A DNA stretch of 41,873 bases from Candidatus Poribacteria bacterium (GTDB taxonomy: Bacteria > Poribacteria > WGA-4E > WGA-3G): contig JAGWBV010000013.1 in the NCBI GenBank assembly GCA_021295715.1, positions 54,918 through 96,790 on the forward strand, read 5' to 3'. The notes under the pieces were generated by a model, which did not search any database, was not told the DNA's origin, and was given only the letters and a program-made list of their open reading frames with translations. How positions within the stretch are numbered: position 1 is the first letter of the stretch; every line of letters starts with the position of its first letter. The position numbers and the translations under genes were made by a program. Shown one piece after another: positions 23,697 to 30,972 of this stretch.

Positions 23697-26600
23697 TTAA
23701 TTTCCAGCAATTACGAGTTTCGTCAGGTCCGCGACAGCGTAGATATTCCGTCCGATCTGGTTCAATAATGCCAATCGATTCGCGCGCAGTGTTGGCTCCT
23801 CCGCCATAACCAAAACATCGTCAAAAAATGTGTCTATTGCGGGTTGTAAAGCAGCGAGTTGCGTCAGCAGTTTCGCGTAATCGCGTTCCTGAATGCTTTG
23901 CTGGAAACCGAGTTCTGCTTCGGTGATACAGGCAAACAACTGCTTCTCAGCATTGTCGTGCAGGAGCGCGGCATCTACAGTTTCTGGCGCGTCCGGCGGT
24001 AAAATTCTCAGTACCCGATTGAGTGCATTATACACTTCCTCAAAATTTGGTGTCAAGCGAAATTCGGCAAGCGTGCTGGCGCGTTTGAGAATATCAATGA
24101 TGTCAACGGCACCAACCGCCAAGACAGCATCGGCGAGATCTGGCGCATATTGATGGGTCTGTAGCAAAATAACGCGTAGGCGTTCTTTGATGAAGTTAAG
24201 GACACTCGTTCGTGTATCATCGGCTAATTCAACGGTATAGAGGGAGATCACTTTATCAACAACGATATCTAAAGACAACAGCAGCCCCCGATCTCGGAGG
24301 ATTCGGATTGTGCCAAGGGCATGGCGTCTTAAGGAGTAAGGGTCTTGCGAACCTGTCGGACGTTCCTCTATACCGAAGTATCCGACAATCGTGTCAAGCT
24401 TATCGGCGATTGCAACAAGCGCACCGACTTCGGTTTCAGGTAGCGGCGTATCAGCACCGAGCGGTTGGTAATGCTCAGCAATAGCCGTTGCAATAGGTTC
24501 CGCTTCTCCACTGTTATGTGCGTAATATTTTCCGGTAATCCCCTGCAATGACGGGAATTCGATAACCATTTGCGTCGTCAAATCTGCTTTACAGAGCCAC
24601 GCTGCGCGTTCTGCATGACCGATGGTTGTTTCCGAGATTCGCAATTCTGTACCAATGAACTGAACTAACGCTTTAAGCCGATCGGCTTTATCCAAGAGTG
24701 AACCGAGCTTCGCGTGGAAGATAACCGCGCCTAAACGTTCAACCTTATCGGCGAGACTGGTTTTCTGGTCCTCGCTGTAGAAGAACTCTGCATCGTTGAG
24801 TCTGGCGTGAAGGACGCGCTCATTCCCGTGCCGAACGCCGTCAATATTGCCGTCCGTCCCGTTGGAAATCGTAATAAACTTCGCGGCGAGGACGGACTCA
24901 CTTTTCCACATCGGAAAATAGCGTTGATGCTTCTTCATCGCGGTAATCAGCACCTCAGACGGTATTTCCAAATGCGACTCACTAAAATTGCCGACGATCG
25001 GTTGCGGATTCTCCACGAGATAGTTCACCGTATCCAACAATTCTTCATCGAGTATTGGAAGGCATCCCTCAACCTCGAAAACGTCCCTCACCTGCTTCTC
25101 AATTGTGTTTCTGCGCTCCATCGGACAGACAACAACATCAACAGCTCGCAATTTTTCAATATACGTGTCTAAGTCGGCAGAAGTTAAAGTTATCGGTTCA
25201 GGATGCAAGGAACGATGCCCATAAGTTAACCGTCCTGCGTGTGCGGCACCGTAAGTGTAGTCAATAACTGCATCTCCGAGTAACGCCACGAGCCATCGAA
25301 TCGGACGCGCAAAGCGCGCGAACGCACGCGGTTCTTCGGAGTTGGTCTCCCAACGCATGGTTTTGGGAAAACGGAGTGCTTCGATCCATTCCGTTAACAG
25401 TGTTTGTAAGATCTCTTGTGTTGGGACTCCCGTTTCGAGTTTGGAGGCAGCGACATATTCGCCTCGTTCCGTTTCAACAATGCGGAGTGCTGTCAAGTCA
25501 ACACCCTGTGTTTTTGCGAAACCGATTGCGGCTTTTGTTGGTTCGCCGTTTTCATCGTAGGCGATACGTCTTGGGGGTCCCACGACCTCTGTCTCTTGGC
25601 TTTCCTGAAGCGTCTTCACGTCCTTGATACTGAGCGTGATACGGCGCGGTGTGCCGAGCGTTTGAACTTCGCCAAACGGGATTCTGTGGTTCGTAAGGGA
25701 TTCAGTGGCGATCTCACGTAGTTGTTCAAGGACAGGTGGAACATAACTCGCAGGTATCTCTTCCGTCCCGATTTCAAATAGGAGGTCAGCGGTGTCTTGT
25801 TCTTTGTCAGATTCAGTGCGGTTAGAAACCGCACCTACCGCGGTGGAGGTTGTCTCTGTGTTAAAACGTCCTATGAGGGGGTGTTCCATCTCTTCACGCT
25901 GTTTGACATACGCGCGCGCTATCCGCTGTGCAAGTCGTCGGACGCGCTCAATGTAACTCACCCGCTCTGTGACACTGATGACCCCACGTGCGTCCAACAT
26001 GTTGAAGGTATGCGAGCATTTCAAGACATGATCGGTTGCCGGTAGCACTAACCCCGCATCTAAGCACGCGTGGGTCTCTTTCTCATAGGTGCTAAATAAC
26101 TCAAAAAGCATGTCTACATCCGCACGCTCAAAGTTGTAGATCGAGTACTCCACCTCACTCTGGCGGTGGACATCACCGTAATTAAGATGTTCGTTCCAAC
26201 GGATGTCAAAAAAATTATCAACATCCTGTAAGTAGAGTGCGATGCGCTCAAGTCCGTAGGTAATCTCAGCACATATTGGATCGAGATCAATGCTCCCCAT
26301 CTGTTGGAAGTAAGTAAACTGTGTGACCTCTGCGCCGTTCCACCAGACCTCCCAGCCGAGTCCAGAGGCACCGAGCGTCGGTGATTCCCAATCGTCTTCC
26401 ACAAATCGGATGTCGTTCTTTTGGGGTGAAATGCCAAGACTATAAAGGCTCTCAAGGTAGAGCGGAAGCACATTCTCAGGCGCTGGTTTGAGTATCACCT
26501 GATATTGGTAATATGCCCCGAGACGGAAAGGATTTTCTGCGTATCTGCCGTCAGTCGGACGGCGCACAGGCTCTACATACGCCACTCGCCACGGCTCTGG

Positions 26601-26732
26601 ACCGAGACATCGCAAAAATGTTGCGGCGTTAAATGTGCCTGCGCCGACCTCTATATCGCAGGGTTGCTGGATGATGCACCCGTGATCTGCCCAAAATTTC
26701 TCTAACGCTAAAATTATTTCTTGAAGAGTCAT
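23697..26732 (-). CDS. glyQS: Glycyl-tRNA synthetase, fused alpha and beta subunits
   Basis: A 1011-residue enzyme that charges tRNA-Gly. Residues 1-287 are the alpha (catalytic) subunit, with [34 protein letters not shown] and [12 protein letters not shown] intact. Residues from about 317 are the beta subunit, starting [15 protein letters not shown]. Most bacteria of this type encode the two as separate glyQ and glyS genes; fusion is known in Chlamydiae and some others. The linker (288-316) contains an in-frame palindromic repeat. The ATG at 26732 matches the GlyQ start; a GTG at 26750 is less likely. A promoter is seen at 26782-26811. Confidence 0.95.
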   Translation of the reverse strand: MTLQEIILALEKFWADHGCIIQQPCDIEVGAGTFNAATFLRCLGPEPWRVAYVEPVRRPTDGRYAENPFRLGAYYQYQVILKPAPENVLPLYLESLYSLGISPQKNDIRFVEDDWESPTLGASGLGWEVWWNGAEVTQFTYFQQMGSIDLDPICAEITYGLERIALYLQDVDNFFDIRWNEHLNYGDVHRQSEVEYSIYNFERADVDMLFELFSTYEKETHACLDAGLVLPATDHVLKCSHTFNMLDARGVISVTERVSYIERVRRLAQRIARAYVKQREEMEHPLIGRFNTETTSTAVGAVSNRTESDKEQDTADLLFEIGTEEIPASYVPPVLEQLREIATESLTNHRIPFGEVQTLGTPRRITLSIKDVKTLQESQETEVVGPPRRIAYDENGEPTKAAIGFAKTQGVDLTALRIVETERGEYVAASKLETGVPTQEILQTLLTEWIEALRFPKTMRWETNSEEPRAFARFARPIRWLVALLGDAVIDYTYGAAHAGRLTYGHRSLHPEPITLTSADLDTYIEKLRAVDVVVCPMERRNTIEKQVRDVFEVEGCLPILDEELLDTVNYLVENPQPIVGNFSESHLEIPSEVLITAMKKHQRYFPMWKSESVLAAKFITISNGTDGNIDGVRHGNERVLHARLNDAEFFYSEDQKTSLADKVERLGAVIFHAKLGSLLDKADRLKALVQFIGTELRISETTIGHAERAAWLCKADLTTQMVIEFPSLQGITGKYYAHNSGEAEPIATAIAEHYQPLGADTPLPETEVGALVAIADKLDTIVGYFGIEERPTGSQDPYSLRRHALGTIRILRDRGLLLSLDIVVDKVISLYTVELADDTRTSVLNFIKERLRVILLQTHQYAPDLADAVLAVGAVDIIDILKRASTLAEFRLTPNFEEVYNALNRVLRILPPDAPETVDAALLHDNAEKQLFACITEAELGFQQSIQERDYAKLLTQLAALQPAIDTFFDDVLVMAEEPTLRANRLALLNQIGRNIYAVADLTKLVIAGN
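25816..25834. repeat. Palindromic repeat inside the GlyRS linker
   Basis: GTGCGGTT (25816-25823), loop AGA, AACCGCAC (25827-25834): a perfect 8-base-pair palindrome within coding sequence. On the coding strand it is preceded by GGTA and encodes residues 299-306 (V-G-A-V-S-N-R-T) in the linker between the alpha and beta parts. It has the same layout as the intergenic hairpins. Confidence 0.65.
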
Positions 26733-27319
26733 ATCTGTTTTTCTTAGCACGCTCCGTTTGGATTGATTAATTCAAGTAGTTATTGTATCACAATAGATAT
26801 TTTTAATTCAACGGATTTTCAGCGCGTTAGGACATTTGGTTGTCTGAATCGGGGTTGTCACAGATGACATGGATTACGCGAATTGTTGCGTCGATGAAAC
26901 TACGGAGAAGTGAGTGTTTTCAGAGTATTCAGAGTAAAATGGGAAAAATTGGGACAGGTAAAACAGCCAAGAACCAACGCTACCCATGCTGCTATGGCGT
27001 TTCAGAGCAAAATGCTACTCTGAAAAGAATAGTTGGATTTCAGAGTTGGACGGTAGGAAATGATTACCCGAAGGAGTTCATTGACGTTATGTTTAATCTA
27101 TAATAACACAATTATATTTTGTAAATTATGAATGTTATAAATATACCGACACTATGGGCTTTTCAATTGGGGTATTATTTTCTACAAAGATGCTGAAGAA
27201 ACACCCAAGCAAATAAACCCTACGGGACTAAAGAGGAATTTTTTAAGTAATAACGAGGCTTCTGCAAAGGGGATAAGTTATGAAATTGATAGGTTACGAA
27301 ATTTATACGTACTACACTA
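26733..27319. other. Intergenic region with no convincing gene
   Basis: The longest gene-free stretch (587 bases). Near its left end is the GlyRS promoter. Around 26915-27050 are several TTCAGAGTA-type units and a perfect 8-base-pair hairpin, TTTCAGAG (27000-27007) and CTCTGAAA (27018-27025). A segment at 27194-27213 repeats one near 23555. An 87-codon open frame at 26840-27103 has no recognisable features and no ribosome-binding site. Confidence 0.6.
26782..26811 (-). promoter_or_regulatory. Promoter for glycyl-tRNA synthetase
   Basis: On the minus strand: TTGAAT (26806-26811), 18-base spacer, TACAAT (26782-26787) preceded by TGA. The leader would be about 45 bases. Confidence 0.45.
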
Positions 27320-27592
27320 TTACTCGGAACAGGATTTCCACATCGCTACTTTGAGGTTGGTAATCTCCAATTGGTATTTTAAAGGATCTGGAATCCTGCC
27401 TGTGTAGCGTATTGCCGCGCCACCTTTATATTTCGCTGATGCCTTGTTAATAACATCACGCGAGGGGCTGTGAACGGCAACTATCCCTGATATGAGTTCG
27501 GTACTCGCACTATGTTCGCAGTCAACAATAAACAGCCATTCATCAGGATATTTTTTCGCCATTTCCTCAAAGGTCATACGTTCGTTAGACAT
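27320..27592 (-). CDS. Small conserved protein, paralogue of the 29767 gene
   Basis: A 90-residue protein of unknown function. It is clearly related to the 75-residue protein at 29540-29767: both have the pattern MTFEEMAKKYPDEWLFIVDC near the N-terminus, then S-x-x-T-E-L-x-S-G and VHSPSR, and KYKG/RYKG later. The ATG at 27592 has GAGGAG upstream. Unlike its paralogue it is not followed by a protease gene, and its C-terminus is longer (LEITNLKVAMWKSCSE). It lies 89 bases downstream of a sulfatase end on the other side (same strand, upstream gene is at 27682). Confidence 0.7.
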   Translation of the reverse strand: MSNERMTFEEMAKKYPDEWLFIVDCEHSASTELISGIVAVHSPSRDVINKASAKYKGGAAIRYTGRIPDPLKYQLEITNLKVAMWKSCSE

Positions 27593-27681
27593 TGATCTCT
27601 CCTCTTTTTTAAGGGAACACCCATACCACAGTATTTGTTAAAGTCAATAAGATTATATCCGATTCCGAAGGCTATTTCAAA

Positions 27682-29082
27682 TCATTTTAAAAGCGACCAA
27701 TCGGGTTCGTCTTCTGGGTCGCCGAGGGGACCGTGGGCGTTACGCACAATACGACGTTGTAGGTCGTACCAATCCGTGTAACTCGTCGCGGGCTGGAGTT
27801 TGTCGTTCCGAGCATCCATCAGGTTTGTAAGGGTGTTCTCCATTTCGTCGGCTAACGATCTCGCTTCGGGTGTGTCAATCAGATTGTTCATCTGAAGCGG
27901 GTCCGCCGCCACGTCATACAGCATCCGTTTACCATTCAGCCAGCGTGCATAACTATGCGTTTTTGTGCGGATGCCGCGCCACTCGTTACCATCAATGAGG
28001 TAATCGTAGGTCGATCCGAAGTTCATCGTCAAAACGGCATCCTGTTCAAAGGCATTAGTTTCAGCACACCAGGAGGCGGATAAGTCGTAGCCTTCAACGG
28101 TTCGGGGAGGTTGAATGCCACATAACCCACAAAGCGATGGAAACAGATCAACGGGGGAGGTAAGTGTGTCACAGGTTCGATTTCCCTCGAAAACACCGGG
28201 CAGACGCATCATCAGTGGCACCTTGATGGATTCTTCGTAAGGCTCCCGCTTCGCCCAGAAATTAATGCCCTGTCCGCCGCCCTGCGTTCCATGGTCGGAT
28301 CCGAAGACGAGCAGTGTGTTTTCGACACGTCCCGTTCTTTCAAGATACGCCATCAGTTCGCCGAGCATATCGTCGACCGTTAGCGTCATGGCGAGATAAT
28401 GCCGATAAATTTCTAACGATTGTTCTTTGAGCGAATCGGGAACATTTTCCGGGAGTTGGAGTTCTGTAGGTAGTCGGTCATAGTATTCCTGCGGTGCAAA
28501 TTCGTAAGGTGTAGAGTGTGCTTGATGTGGAGAGATAAACAGACAGAACGGCGTATCGTCTTCCATATCATCCATGAACTGGAAGGCGTATCGGTTCAGC
28601 GCATCGGTTTCGTAGCCTTCCCATCTTTCGTTCCGCCAATCGTCAAGGTTCACCGTTCCATTGAAATAGTCGGTGTGGAAGTTGTAGCCGCGCCAGTGTT
28701 GGAATCCGAGACGATCACGTCCTTCGGGGACGTAATCACGTCCGCCGATTTCGGGGAATGAACCCGTGTGGAGATGCCATTTACCGACCCACGCCGTCCG
28801 ATAACCGTTTCTGCCGAAAACGTCACCGAGTCCGATTTCGTCGTGCCGGGTTCTGACGAAATTAATGAGATGCCCAGTTGTCTGTGGATGCCGTCCGGTG
28901 AGCATCATAGAACGGTAGGGGGTGCAGACGGGCGCGGTAGCGATTGCGTTTGAAAAAACGGTGCCTTCCTGCGCGAGTCGGTCGATGTGCGGTGTCTCGA
29001 TCTGCGTATCGCCATATACTGGCAACGAGCACGCACGGATCTGGTCAGCCAGGAGATAAACAATATTCGGTGTGTTTGTCAT
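27682..29082 (-). CDS. Sulfatase (type I, formylglycine-dependent)
   Basis: A 466-residue arylsulfatase-like protein. The N-terminal metal-binding LLADQ (D13) and the maturation site C53-T-P-Y-R57 are present; the fourth position is Tyr rather than the common Ser, a variant found in part of the family. The motifs TGRHPQTTGH, GKWHLH and GSDHGTQGG (metal and sulfate binding) follow. No signal peptide is evident. It is distinct from the sulfatase at 15628. The start at 29082 has no clear ribosome-binding site. Substrate unknown. Confidence 0.92.
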   Translation of the reverse strand: MTNTPNIVYLLADQIRACSLPVYGDTQIETPHIDRLAQEGTVFSNAIATAPVCTPYRSMMLTGRHPQTTGHLINFVRTRHDEIGLGDVFGRNGYRTAWVGKWHLHTGSFPEIGGRDYVPEGRDRLGFQHWRGYNFHTDYFNGTVNLDDWRNERWEGYETDALNRYAFQFMDDMEDDTPFCLFISPHQAHSTPYEFAPQEYYDRLPTELQLPENVPDSLKEQSLEIYRHYLAMTLTVDDMLGELMAYLERTGRVENTLLVFGSDHGTQGGGQGINFWAKREPYEESIKVPLMMRLPGVFEGNRTCDTLTSPVDLFPSLCGLCGIQPPRTVEGYDLSASWCAETNAFEQDAVLTMNFGSTYDYLIDGNEWRGIRTKTHSYARWLNGKRMLYDVAADPLQMNNLIDTPEARSLADEMENTLTNLMDARNDKLQPATSYTDWYDLQRRIVRNAHGPLGDPEDEPDWSLLK

Positions 29083-29147
29083 ATTTTTCGTCTGGTTTGC
29101 CAGTTTCCAAAATCTTCTATTGGAAGTGATGTTCCTTCTAGACCGGA

Positions 29148-29540
29148 TTAGTGTGGGCGGAGTTCAATAGTTCCTGTCGAGAATGAAATATTGAGATCAA
29201 AACGCCTCAGAAAATTCAGACATAACAGTCCTGCTATTATTGAACCCTCTGGCAAATCTTGACACACAACATCAATATTCTCAACTGTTTCTCCAATTGC
29301 TGTCAGTTTAGGTACAGTGATACGTTTTATCAAGACAACCCCGCTGGCGGTGATCATCTGTTCATTTGGGTTTGAGAGGTCATATCCCAAGTCCGTGGCT
29401 ACTTCCGGCGGAATCATGGTAATTGAGGCACCTGTATCCAGCGCTACAAGGATATCGCGAGTGGCATCGGCATTGATGCTGTTGATTCTGAGGCGAAGAA
29501 AAATTGACTTAGCTGTAGGGTTAAAAGAGATATGTCCCAT
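29148..29540 (-). CDS. Retropepsin-like (clan AA) aspartic protease
   Basis: A 130-residue protein with the single-lobed aspartic protease signature: D35-T-G-A-S39 preceded by hydrophobic residues (ILVALDTGAS), and a second block IIAGLLCLNFLRRFDL (about 101-116) equivalent to the hydrophobic-Gly loop before the last strands. It would act as a homodimer; the substrate is unknown. The start is set at 29540 because the upstream gene ends in TAATG, the stop and start sharing one A, which indicates translational coupling. A longer frame to 29582 would overlap the upstream gene by 43 bases. Confidence 0.8.
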   Translation of the reverse strand: MGHISFNPTAKSIFLRLRINSINADATRDILVALDTGASITMIPPEVATDLGYDLSNPNEQMITASGVVLIKRITVPKLTAIGETVENIDVVCQDLPEGSIIAGLLCLNFLRRFDLNISFSTGTIELRPH

Positions 29541-29767
29541 TACAGTAGGTACCCCATACCTTCCGGTAATTTGCCTGTACAATGTATCGCTGCGCTACCT
29601 TTGTAACGCGATGAGGCATCGTAAATATCAGCACGGGAAGGACTATGGACAAGGACACACCCCGATAAAAGTTCGGTATTTTCGCTGTATTCGCAATCTA
29701 CGATGAAGAGCCATTCATCAGGGTATTTCTGCTCCATCTCTTCAAGTGTGAGGCGCTCGTTTGTCAT
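29540..29767 (-). CDS. Small conserved protein coupled to the aspartic protease
   Basis: A 75-residue protein of unknown function and paralogue of the gene at 27320 (shared KYPDEWLFIVDCE, T-E-L-x-S-G, VHSPSR). It has a good ribosome-binding site (AGAAGGAG) and a near-perfect promoter upstream. Its stop codon overlaps the protease ATG, so the two are made together. A partner or substrate-like role for the protease is a reasonable guess only. Confidence 0.75.
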   Translation of the reverse strand: MTNERLTLEEMEQKYPDEWLFIVDCEYSENTELLSGCVLVHSPSRADIYDASSRYKGSAAIHCTGKLPEGMGYLL

Positions 29768-29814
29768 TTCTATTCACTCCTTCTCAAAGGGTGTCAATGA
29801 ACTGATTTATATTT

Positions 29815-29843
29815 ATTATAGCACAACACCTCTGTATTGGCAA
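29815..29843 (-). promoter_or_regulatory. Strong promoter for the small protein-protease pair
   Basis: On the minus strand: TTGCCA (29838-29843), 17-base spacer, perfect TATAAT (29815-29820) with TGC directly before it (extended -10). The leader is about 40 bases. Confidence 0.6.
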
Positions 29844-29895
29844 CGGGTTCTTTGAAGCAAATTTAGGACTATTCAACCCTCTATATCATCGCGTT

Positions 29896-30960
29896 CTAAA
29901 ATTGGAGTCCCATACTCACTCGGTGTACCTGTTGTAGGCGTCCGAAGTCAGCGTAGGCATAATCGAGGGAAAGGACTCTCCTACCAAGGTTCAAATGGAT
30001 GCCCAAACCGAGTGTAAGCCCCTCTTCATCGTCCACGCGGTTTTCTCCCAATCGAAATTTGTAACCCCCACGAATTGCCGCCATTTTTCTGTACCAGTAC
30101 TCCATGCCGATGTTCACCCGCTCACTGTTGTCGTTGGGATGGTTGGCATCGAGTGCGAGGGTGAGGAGATTGCTACCAGAATCAACAATGTCATAGGCGA
30201 GTCCGAGTCGAAAATTGGACGGTAGCGGGAACTCAATCGTCTCTAATTCTGCTTTCCTTGCCGGATTCGTCGTGTCTGGAAACGGACGGTAACTCCCTAT
30301 CCTTGGGTCCCCTGCAACTTCTGCTCCGCTTTCCAAATCAGGACCGCCGAAGCGCATCTCCGGTCCAAAGTTCGAGAAACACATTCCGATCCGTAAACTC
30401 CGCCAGCCGGTATGGTACAAAGTGCCGACATCAATGGCAACACCTTTGGCACTCTCACGGTGGATCTGCTGATGGATGTATTTCGCATTAATACCGAAAG
30501 ATAATTTAACGCCGGATTCCTGTTCGTAAAGTTGTCGTGCATACGCCAAGGAGACGGCTGTATCCCATGCGGAATACCAGAGTCCTGTGCCATCAGGCTT
30601 CGCCAGCGTGGTAATCTCCGTATCAGGGACATTGAGGAATGTGACACTCGCGCCCAAGGTACCGATATTTTTTATCGGCGTTGCGAAGGCGAGATAGTTA
30701 TAACGGACATCGGCAAGCCAGACGGTATGTGTGTCCGAGAAACTGGTTTTTTCGAGTTGACTTATCCCAGCTGGGTTCCAGTAGATACTGGTTACGTCGT
30801 TAGCGAGTGCGCCAAACGCACCCCCAAGACTGTCTACCCGTGCGCCAGGACCGATCTTCAGAAACTGGGCACCCGCCGTGCCAACATTGGTTGTGGCATG
30901 ACTGGAAACAGCCAACAGTAAAAGAGGTATGAATAATAACTTATAAATTATACGTCGCAT
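29896..30960 (-). CDS. PorV/PorQ-family (UPF0164) outer-membrane protein
   Basis: A 354-residue predicted outer-membrane beta barrel. A signal peptide (RRIIYKLLFIPLLLLAVSSHA) precedes the family signature GTAGAQFLKIGPGARVDSLG and GGAFGALANDVTSIYWNPAG (about residues 27-66). The C-terminus ends in aromatic-rich alternating strands and a terminal F, as in barrel proteins. PorV delivers type IX secretion cargo to the surface in Bacteroidota. It directly follows (12-base gap, ribosome-binding site at the end of the previous gene) a protein with a T9SS-like tail, which supports a related role here. Confidence 0.85.
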   Translation of the reverse strand: MRRIIYKLLFIPLLLLAVSSHATTNVGTAGAQFLKIGPGARVDSLGGAFGALANDVTSIYWNPAGISQLEKTSFSDTHTVWLADVRYNYLAFATPIKNIGTLGASVTFLNVPDTEITTLAKPDGTGLWYSAWDTAVSLAYARQLYEQESGVKLSFGINAKYIHQQIHRESAKGVAIDVGTLYHTGWRSLRIGMCFSNFGPEMRFGGPDLESGAEVAGDPRIGSYRPFPDTTNPARKAELETIEFPLPSNFRLGLAYDIVDSGSNLLTLALDANHPNDNSERVNIGMEYWYRKMAAIRGGYKFRLGENRVDDEEGLTLGLGIHLNLGRRVLSLDYAYADFGRLQQVHRVSMGLQF

Positions 30961-30972
30961 GTATGTCTCCCG

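Noticed and set aside
26840-27103. An 87-codon plus-strand open frame downstream of the GlyRS promoter region
   Set aside because: No ribosome-binding site and no family pattern; it runs through TTCAGAG-type repeat units. Treated as non-coding.
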